A DNA stretch of 58,350 nt from NCBI RefSeq assembly GCF_029946185.1, contig NZ_JAQSEA010000091.1, positions 1 to 58,350 of the forward strand, read 5' to 3'. The translations under genes and the position numbers were made by a program. How positions within the stretch are numbered: the stretch's first letter is position 1; each line of letters begins with the position of its first letter. This stretch comes from Prosthecobacter sp. (GTDB lineage: Bacteria > Verrucomicrobiota > Verrucomicrobiia > Verrucomicrobiales > Verrucomicrobiaceae). The notes beneath the pieces are model-generated. The model did not search any database. It saw only the letters and a program-made list of their open reading frames with translations, and was not told the DNA's origin. Below, one piece after another: positions 50,869 to 58,350 of this stretch.

Positions 50869-51879
50869 ATGCGTTTTGTTATCTTCTGCCTGCTTACAGC
50901 AGTTTTTTCCCAAGCTGAGGACATTCTTGGCCAGGGGGAGTTTCGTTATCGGATTGTGCCTGGCTGGGGACGGGAGGCGCTTGCGCAGGTTAACGTCAAA
51001 AATGGTCACGCAGTGACTATTGATGCAAATGGGCGCTTGTTGTTGCTGACGGATGACGTGAGGAACAATGTGATCATGCTTGATCCGAAAACGGGAGCTT
51101 TGATCAAGCACTGGACGGCGCGCATGCCGGGGGCGCATGGGATGAGTGTTGTGAGGGAAGGTGGGCGCGAGGTGCTTTTTATTACCGACACGCAGCTCCA
51201 TGAGGTGCGCAAACTGACGCTGGATGGCGAAGAACTGGCGCATTATGCGTGGCCGGAACAAGCGAAGGTGCATGCGAGTGCAAATGAATACAGGCCCTCC
51301 AAAACGATTCATTTCGCGAACGGGGATTTTTGTGTGTTCGATGGGTATGGGAAGGACTGCATTTTTCATTATAAGGCGGATGGCACGCTGCTGCGCTGGT
51401 GGGGTGGGAATCTGGGGGAAGTGGAGAACCAACTGAAGCATTGGGGGCCGCACGGAGGCGGACTTGATGTGTCGGATTCAGCAAAAATGCGGGTGATTAT
51501 CGCCATGAGTGATCAGCAGGAAATTAAGCGGTTCACGGCCGAGGGGAAATTCATCGATAAAATTGCGATGCCGGGAGGGAATCCGCGGGACATCGTCTTT
51601 TGGGGTGAACATGTGATTGTGCCGCATCTGGGGGACCAGTGGCCGAAGGACAAGAATTCGCCGGGGTTCATTTCGATTGTGGATCGCGAGTATCGGATTG
51701 TTTCCAATGTTGGTGCTCCGGCTGCGGTTTATCAGGGTGGGGTTCTGCAGCCGATGAAGAGTGATGGGAAGACTTTCATTCATCCTCATGGGGTGGCGGT
51801 GGATGCGGAGGGAAACCTCTATGTGGCGCAGTTTGCCTCCCCGGCGGCCCCCTTGCTGAAACTGGAGCGTATCAAGTGA
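50869..51879 (+). CDS. Secreted NHL-like six-bladed beta-propeller protein
   Basis: About 336 residues from the ATG at 50869 (an adjacent ATG at 50866 is equally possible), with a signal peptide (MRFVIFCLLTAVFSQA). Repeated beta-blade segments include VTIDANGRLLLLTDD, LFITDTQLHEVRKL, HFANGDFCVFDGYGKD, VIIAMSDQQEIKRF and HGVAVDAEGNLYVAQF, the last being a classic NHL blade. Some NHL propellers are peptidyl-hydroxyglycine lyase-like; no catalytic residues are assigned here. The local base composition is slightly lower in GC than its neighbours. Confidence 0.8.
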   Translation: MRFVIFCLLTAVFSQAEDILGQGEFRYRIVPGWGREALAQVNVKNGHAVTIDANGRLLLLTDDVRNNVIMLDPKTGALIKHWTARMPGAHGMSVVREGGREVLFITDTQLHEVRKLTLDGEELAHYAWPEQAKVHASANEYRPSKTIHFANGDFCVFDGYGKDCIFHYKADGTLLRWWGGNLGEVENQLKHWGPHGGGLDVSDSAKMRVIIAMSDQQEIKRFTAEGKFIDKIAMPGGNPRDIVFWGEHVIVPHLGDQWPKDKNSPGFISIVDREYRIVSNVGAPAAVYQGGVLQPMKSDGKTFIHPHGVAVDAEGNLYVAQFASPAAPLLKLERIK

Positions 51880-51976
51880 ATGCAACTTTTGGCAGGCAGA
51901 TGAGTTAGTAGCCGCAATGAATACTGAGACCAGCTATCAGGTTGCCAACAGAGCGCAGCGGCGGAAATTGACCGCC

Positions 51977-52714
51977 ATGCGTCCTCTGGTTTTCTTATTT
52001 GCCCTCGCCACGGCTGTCCTAGCTCAGTCTGAAGGCGACAAACCAAAGCCGCCGCCACCTAGTGATGGACCGCCGCATCGTGATGGTGAACACCATGGTC
52101 CGTCGGGAATGATGCCCGGCAGGGGCAAGCCGCCGCGTGGGTTTGATGGTTTTGAAAAACTCTCGGAAGCCGAGAAGCAGAAGGTGCGCGCTGCTTTTGA
52201 AAAGGCCTGGCAGCGTCCTGAAGTGATTGAGGCGCGTGACAAGGCGCTGCGGGCGAATGAGGAGATGCGCAATACGCTGCACGCCGCGCTGAAGGATATT
52301 GATCCTGAAGTGGTGGGCATTTTGGAAAAGATCAAACCGCAGTTCCCGATGGACCAGCGCGGTATGCCGGAAATGCCGAAGCCGGACTCACCCAATTTTG
52401 CGCATATGGCGGCCCTCCGACTCGGGGCGGAACTGCAGTCCATCGCCCGGCCTGAGCGTCGTGATGAGACGCGGGGATTCCATGAGCGCCTTTTGCAACT
52501 GCCGCGTGTCAAGGAGGCGCTGGCGAACCTGGACGCGCTGCCTCCTGCGGAGCGCATGGAGGCCTTCAAGAAATTTCGGGAGATCTATCGTGAAGCTGCG
52601 AGTCAGGAATTTATGAAATTCCGCGAGCGGGGAGGAGAGCCCAAGGAGGGATTCCGCCGCCCGCCACCCGAGCAGGACAAGCCTGCTCCTCCGCCTGGGG
52701 AACCGAAACCGTAA
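51977..52714 (+). CDS. Pro-rich secreted helical protein of unknown function
   Basis: About 245 residues from the ATG at 51977, which starts a signal peptide (MRPLVFLFALATAVLAQ); a frame start at 51917 is not believed. A Pro/His-rich segment (about 20-55) precedes a helical domain with EKLSEAEKQKVRAAFEKAW, which has the look of Spy/CpxP-like periplasmic proteins. The C-terminus is again Pro/Glu-rich. I recognise no family with confidence. It converges on sdhB with a 6-bp gap. Confidence 0.65.
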   Translation: MRPLVFLFALATAVLAQSEGDKPKPPPPSDGPPHRDGEHHGPSGMMPGRGKPPRGFDGFEKLSEAEKQKVRAAFEKAWQRPEVIEARDKALRANEEMRNTLHAALKDIDPEVVGILEKIKPQFPMDQRGMPEMPKPDSPNFAHMAALRLGAELQSIARPERRDETRGFHERLLQLPRVKEALANLDALPPAERMEAFKKFREIYREAASQEFMKFRERGGEPKEGFRRPPPEQDKPAPPPGEPKP

Positions 52715-52720
52715 AACGGA

Positions 52721-53509
52721 TCAATCGCCGCCGCCGGCTTCCTTGCGGGTGTTGCCCAAGGCATCTTTGAGGGATGCCACTGAGTAGTCGCGATTGAGCT
52801 TGGTGATCCAGCGGACGCTGATCTCCTTGGGGCAGGCGGCTTCGCACTCGTATTGATTGGTGCAGTTGCCGAAGCCTTCCTTGTCCATCTGACGGACCAT
52901 GCCGAGGGTGCGGCGGTCTTTTTCAGGCTGGCCCTGGGGAAGAGAATTGAGCTGGCCAGCTTTTGCGGAGACGAAGAGCATGGCGCTGGCGTTTTTACAA
53001 GCGGCCACACAGGCACCGCAGCCGATGCACTCGGCGGCGTCCATGGCGGCATCGGCGACTTCCTTGCCAATGGGGAGGGCGTTGGCGTCCTGCGGCGCAC
53101 CGGTGCGCACGCTGACGAAACCACCGGCCTGCTGGATGCGGTCAAAGGCACCACGGTCGATCATGAGATCCTTCAAGACTGGGAAGGCGCGCGCGCGGAA
53201 GGGCTCGACCCAGATGGTGTCGCCGGTGCGGAACTTGCGCATGTGCAGCTGGCAGGTCGTGGTGGCCTTTGCTGGACCGTGGGGAACGCCATTGATCTGC
53301 ATGGAGCATGCGCCGCAGATGCCTTCACGGCAGTCATGGTCGAAAGCCACGGGATCTTCGCCTTTGGAAATGAGGCGCTCGTTGATGATGTCCATCATCT
53401 CCAAGAAGGACGCATGATCAGGAATTTCTGGAGCGTCGATGTCCTGGAAATGACCGGGTTGCGAGCCGTTCTGACGCCAGACTTTGAGGTGCAGATTGAG
53501 TTGAGACAT
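52721..53509 (-). CDS. sdhB: Succinate dehydrogenase iron-sulfur subunit
   Basis: 262 residues. It carries electrons from the flavoprotein to the membrane quinone site in succinate:quinone oxidoreductase. The 2Fe-2S motif is [20 protein letters not shown] near residue 59. The 4Fe-4S and 3Fe-4S clusters are in [17 protein letters not shown] near residue 140 and in [15 protein letters not shown] near residue 216. This is the type found with a single b558 cytochrome subunit. It is the last gene of the sdh operon, separated from sdhA by two non-sdh genes. Confidence 0.95.
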   Translation of the reverse strand: MSQLNLHLKVWRQNGSQPGHFQDIDAPEIPDHASFLEMMDIINERLISKGEDPVAFDHDCREGICGACSMQINGVPHGPAKATTTCQLHMRKFRTGDTIWVEPFRARAFPVLKDLMIDRGAFDRIQQAGGFVSVRTGAPQDANALPIGKEVADAAMDAAECIGCGACVAACKNASAMLFVSAKAGQLNSLPQGQPEKDRRTLGMVRQMDKEGFGNCTNQYECEAACPKEISVRWITKLNRDYSVASLKDALGNTRKEAGGGD

Positions 53510-53533
53510 GGGAATTTGGAGGGATGAAAAAGA

Positions 53534-54109
53534 TTAAGCGGCGAGGGCGATCTCCTGGCTGATCTGAGCCAGATTGAGATGAATCCACCGTGTCTCACCA
53601 ACGTAATGGTCAAGGGCCTCGGTGGCGCGGCTTTGGAGTTGAGCGGTGGTGAAGTAACGATTCCGGGCCAGCGCAAGGATGTCAGCCTGGTCGTTGGGAG
53701 AAAAGCGGGAGAGCTTTGACACTGCCAGATCGACGGGGCAGAAGACCAGCAGGTGAATCAGCCGTTGTTCATTGCCCATGCCCACCCACTCGATGCAGGA
53801 TTCGCGATGATCGGGATGCAGGAGGGCGAAGGTGTCGCTGTAAGTGGTGTCAAAGTAGATGCATGACGGCTTTCCCGTCTCACGCATGTAGTCGATAGCG
53901 AGTTTTTCAAAAGGCAGGATCAAGCGCCGGGAAAAAGTGGCATCGACATCATCGGTATAGCGTGTGCCGCAATGGTAGTGAACAGCCATGCCGCCTGCGA
54001 GATACATTTGGATGGGTTCGCCGGAATATCCTGCGTCGCGCAAGAAGCCGTCCAGCCGGTCCATCATTTTGCCCATGGCATGGGTTAGCTCTGGATGGAG
54101 ACTATGCAT
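53534..54109 (-). CDS. DUF6036-like nucleotidyltransferase-fold protein inserted in the sdh operon
   Basis: 191 residues. The segment MYLAGGMAVHYHCGTRYTDD near residue 35, with VDATF following, has the GG...G.R.T.DVD pattern of the nucleotidyltransferase fold seen in AbiEii/DUF6036-type proteins, several of which are toxins of toxin-antitoxin systems. PVDLAVSKLSRFSPNDQADI near residue 127 also matches that family. It overlaps the preceding gene by 8 bp and sits between sdhA and sdhB. The toxin role is inferred from the fold and pairing only. Confidence 0.7.
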   Translation of the reverse strand: MHSLHPELTHAMGKMMDRLDGFLRDAGYSGEPIQMYLAGGMAVHYHCGTRYTDDVDATFSRRLILPFEKLAIDYMRETGKPSCIYFDTTYSDTFALLHPDHRESCIEWVGMGNEQRLIHLLVFCPVDLAVSKLSRFSPNDQADILALARNRYFTTAQLQSRATEALDHYVGETRWIHLNLAQISQEIALAA

Positions 54110-54389
54110 GGCCCAGTCTCCTTTTCAGGGAATTGGCAAATCGGGGAGTATCGAAGCGAAGTGCACAGGCCAGAGTGCCGAAGGTGGTTTCGACACCGTT
54201 CAGCAGCTTGCGGGCAGCGGTTCTGAGGCCGTGCTCATGGCCGAACCAGTCAACGCCCGCGAGGAAGAGGCAAACGGCGGCCATTTCCTGCTTTTCGATG
54301 GGGGCAAAGCTGGTCCACGCATCTTCGCAGAACTCCCCGCGCTGGGTGGCGCAGAAGTGGAGGAGTTCGGACTCAGATTCGCGGGTCAT
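54102..54389 (-). CDS. Small protein of unknown function, partner of the nucleotidyltransferase-fold gene
   Basis: 95 residues from the ATG at 54389 (a GTG at 54404 is possible, 3 bp after sdhA). The sequence is not recognised. It is mixed helical, acidic at the N-terminus (MTRESESELLHFCATQRGEF) and basic at the C-terminus (FANSLKRRLGHA). It overlaps the nucleotidyltransferase-fold gene by 8 bp, so the two are translationally coupled, as is typical of paired modules such as toxin-antitoxin systems. It begins 18 bp after sdhA. Confidence 0.6.
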   Translation of the reverse strand: MTRESESELLHFCATQRGEFCEDAWTSFAPIEKQEMAAVCLFLAGVDWFGHEHGLRTAARKLLNGVETTFGTLACALRFDTPRFANSLKRRLGHA

Positions 54390-54407
54390 GACGGCTGAAA
54401 CCACGGG

Positions 54408-56324
<1,917 letters not shown>

Positions 56325-56342
56325 GGCGTGTCGCGAGAGAAA

Positions 56343-57047
56343 TTAACGTCCGTAGCCGAAGAAGAAGATGGCGATGGGGATGGAGCAGTTGCCGACGAGG
56401 ATCAGGCCGGCGAAGGCGTAACCGAGCTTCTTGAAGAGCGGCTCTGACTTGTCTGTGGAGACGCCGAGGGTCTGGAAGAGGCTGCTGAAGCCGTGGCTGA
56501 GATGGCTGGTGAGGAGCACCATGGCGATGATGTAGAAGATCACCGCGGGAGCCCAGGAGAAGCCTACAATGACCATGCGATAGACGTCATGCACTGTCTC
56601 GCCATGGAGGGTAGTCTTGTAGGTGCCGTAGTCATTGCCTGCATGGATGGTGAAGTGCAGCAGGTGGTAAACGATGAAGGCGAGGATGGTCAGCCCGCTC
56701 CAGATCATGATGCGGGAGGAAGTGCTGCTCACCTGCGCTTTGTGCTGACCATACTGGGCCAGACGTGCGGCGCGGTTGGCACGAGTCAGCGAAATCGTCG
56801 CGACGATGTGAATGACCACGGCGACGAGCAGGCCGATGCGGGCGATCCAGACGCCTCCGCCGTGCAGGGCAGTCTGGAGCATGTGGCCGTATTCATTGAT
56901 GGCATCCTTGCCGACAAAGATCAGCAGGTTGCCAATCATGTGACCAATAACAAAGCCGAACAATGCGAGGCCGGTGAGGGCCACCAAAATCTTCTTGCCG
57001 ATGGAGGAGGCGTAAAATCGCGAAAAGGAATCAAAAACAGCGCTCAT
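56343..57047 (-). CDS. sdhC: Succinate dehydrogenase cytochrome b558 subunit
   Basis: 234 residues with five transmembrane helices, the single-subunit diheme cytochrome b type. The pattern includes KILVALTGLALFGFVIGHMI near residue 19, LLVAVVIHIVATISLTRANR, and YHLLHFTIHAGNDYG near residue 121, with the His residues expected to ligate heme. It anchors SdhAB and reduces quinone. First gene of the sdh operon. Upstream, 57048-57312 holds two palindromes and no gene. Confidence 0.93.
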   Translation of the reverse strand: MSAVFDSFSRFYASSIGKKILVALTGLALFGFVIGHMIGNLLIFVGKDAINEYGHMLQTALHGGGVWIARIGLLVAVVIHIVATISLTRANRAARLAQYGQHKAQVSSTSSRIMIWSGLTILAFIVYHLLHFTIHAGNDYGTYKTTLHGETVHDVYRMVIVGFSWAPAVIFYIIAMVLLTSHLSHGFSSLFQTLGVSTDKSEPLFKKLGYAFAGLILVGNCSIPIAIFFFGYGR

Positions 57048-57142
57048 GTGGGGAGAGATTCATCATGGAGATACGATGCGGCTGCGCAAGCCGTGCGTGC
57101 ATTTTTCCTTGGGAATCGCTGATGCGATCTTGTCTCAATCGT

Positions 57143-57155
57143 CCGACATTGTCGG
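57143..57155. repeat. Short palindrome upstream of sdhC
   Basis: CCGACA-T-TGTCGG, a 13-bp perfect inverted repeat about 95 bp before the sdhC ATG. It could be a regulator site or a REP remnant. Confidence 0.3.
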
Positions 57156-57203
57156 CTCGATGCCTATCCAATTCCGTTGTCTGGGGCCGCCTGTGTCATT
57201 TGA

Positions 57204-57221
57204 GCCTTCTAGGTAGAAGGC
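57204..57221. repeat. 18-bp palindrome upstream of sdhC
   Basis: GCCTTCTA-GG-TAGAAGGC, perfect 8-bp arms, about 157 bp before the sdhC ATG and 92 bp after the transposase gene's stop. It is a candidate operator or element end. Confidence 0.35.
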
Positions 57222-57312
57222 GGGGGTGGGAGAGATGGGGAGCCGCTAGGCGGTGCCACGGTAATTGAAGGACGTGGTTTGCGCATTCCGAAAGGTGGCG
57301 ACAGGTCTGTTT

Positions 57313-58350
57313 TCAGGAGACAGGCCGTAAGCGCAATTGCCGCAGGCTGTAAAAAGGTGCGGACGATTCGGGCATGCGTCTGGCTCCGTGTTTGCGCTTT
57401 GGACTGAACTGATCCCGCTGTGACTCGAAGATGCCTTCCACAAACTCCCTGCTGCCCAGAACGACGCCATCGGTGAAATAGCGCACGCGAAGGCGAACCA
57501 GTTCCGCTGGACTCAGTTTCCGATTCTCCGCCAGCACAGCGCGCGCCGACTCCACGCTCACACCGCGCTGCACCACCTTTGCATTTTGCGCATTTTTCAC
57601 CTCCCGGCCCTCTGCATGCAGCAGGCCGCGGTAGGCTTCAGAGGTGCCGGCGTTCCGCCAGCCGTCCACCGGCTTACCCAGGGCTTTGCACAAGCCACGC
57701 TGCGCACGGCGGCTGCCGCCCAGAGCTTCGGCATAGCCGCACCAGCGATACTCTTTCGGATCTTTGGCCACACCGGCACGCACCGGATTCAGATCAATGT
57801 ACGCCGCCATGGTGCGCAGAGGCTCGCCTTTGCCCTCCACCAGCACGCTCTTGAAACGGTCCATCCATAGCGTGCCACGCCTGCCGCGCCGTTTGTTGAA
57901 CCAGCGGCTGAAGCGCTCTTTGATTTCCTTCACGAAGAGCGAGAGATCGCAGAAGCGTTTTTTGAGCGATACCAGCTTTTGCTCGGCCAGCGCCGCCATG
58001 CCGCGTGCGCGAAAGTCCGCCAGTTCATCACGCAGCAGGCCCAGGTAGGCCTTGCTGTAGAGCGTGCCGAGGTGCTCGAAGAGCTTCTTCTCGCCATCCG
58101 CTCCCTCAAAGCGCTGGAGCCAGGTCGGGCGATGAGGCACCTCGGCCAGCAGATGGAAATGATTGCCCATGAGGCAGTAGGTCACGATTTTGATGCCGGA
58201 GAACTCGGCCATGCGCCACATGACACGCCGGAGCGCCTCCTTCTCGACGTCATCGAACCAAATCTCCCCACCACAGGTGCGCGACATGACGTGATAGCAG
58301 TAGGACTCCAGCGGCCCCTTGCCGAGGATGCGCCTCCGCCCGCCGGACCA
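57313..58350 (-). CDS. REP-associated (Y1/IS200-like) transposase, 5' end beyond the window
   Basis: The frame is open from the window edge on the minus strand, so the start lies outside; about 345 residues are visible. The HUH motif is LMGNHFHLLAEVP near the N-terminal third. The downstream GTLWMDRFKSVLVEGKGEP and YIDLNPVRAGVAKDPKEYRW segments are characteristic of a large REP-transposase subfamily common in Verrucomicrobia and Planctomycetes. The N-terminus SYCYHVMSRTCGGEIWFDD also fits. Such enzymes act on single-stranded REP hairpins, like those at 45804-45956, and are often domesticated single-copy genes. No flanking IS ends were recognised. Confidence 0.85.
   Translation of the reverse strand, partial: WSGGRRRILGKGPLESYCYHVMSRTCGGEIWFDDVEKEALRRVMWRMAEFSGIKIVTYCLMGNHFHLLAEVPHRPTWLQRFEGADGEKKLFEHLGTLYSKAYLGLLRDELADFRARGMAALAEQKLVSLKKRFCDLSLFVKEIKERFSRWFNKRRGRRGTLWMDRFKSVLVEGKGEPLRTMAAYIDLNPVRAGVAKDPKEYRWCGYAEALGGSRRAQRGLCKALGKPVDGWRNAGTSEAYRGLLHAEGREVKNAQNAKVVQRGVSVESARAVLAENRKLSPAELVRLRVRYFTDGVVLGSREFVEGIFESQRDQFSPKRKHGARRMPESSAPFYSLRQLRLRPVS

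Overview
The window looks like a chromosomal segment of a Verrucomicrobiota bacterium, probably Verrucomicrobiaceae and close to Prosthecobacter or Verrucomicrobium. The grounds are high G+C, a membrane-bound dehydrogenase with the Planctomycetes-Verrucomicrobia-Chlamydiae (PVC) type C-terminal heme-binding domain, many secreted hydrolases with signal peptides (sulfatase, ceramidase-like, CehA-like, SGNH esterases), an SHD1-domain protein, a b558-type succinate dehydrogenase, and a REP-type (Y1) transposase with REP-like palindromes. I assign it by family content only. I saw no rRNA, tRNA or CRISPR array.

Layout. 1-5987 (+): a tight run with a VanX-like dipeptidase, a PVC heme-binding dehydrogenase, an FG-GAP/VCBS protein and a ceramidase-like hydrolase. 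5994-8150 (-): a CpxRA-like two-component system, divergent from a YHYH/EF-hand/PEBP chimera and a sulfatase (8254-12581), with an array of direct repeats in the shared intergenic region. 12729-19945: FMN hydroxy-acid oxidase, TruD, SGNH-like protein, CBM9-like protein, CehA/McbA hydrolase and a Tat-exported FAD oxidoreductase. 20013-24931: a lone RNase III domain protein, a decayed STN-like fragment, gap with a textbook promoter containing a C9 tract, an MFS carrier, RarD and Ddl. 25019-26578: D-aminoacylase-like amidohydrolase.

26701-31264 is the most interesting region. It holds a metal-stress island made of an anti-sigma / CnrX-like sensor / ECF sigma operon (same gene order as cnrYXH), a Cys/His-rich lipoprotein, a CopA-type multicopper oxidase fused to a CopB-like beta-barrel, and two tandem secreted CX3C (TRASH/YHS-like) proteins. 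Three transcription units in it carry the same upstream motif, AGGGTTT-N11-GGKGTT, with identical spacing. This looks like the promoter recognised by the island's own sigma factor.

31276-38506: GT9 glycosyltransferase, metallophosphoesterase, a candidate small RNA with a strong terminator, OmpA-like protein, FolA, a beta-CASP nuclease, an SHD1/discoidin protein and a CHASE2 protein without an output domain. 38537-42816: the protein-arginine-phosphorylation operon mcsA-mcsB-clpC. 42898-52714: HAD phosphatase, SGNH esterase, formaldehyde dehydrogenase, a REPIN-like repeat, DUF2959 lipoprotein, glutaredoxin, two alpha/beta hydrolases, a YugP-like peptidase, a beta-propeller protein and a Pro-rich secreted protein. 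52721-57047: sdhC-sdhA-sdhB interrupted by a nucleotidyltransferase pair. 57313 to the end: a REP-type transposase running off the window.
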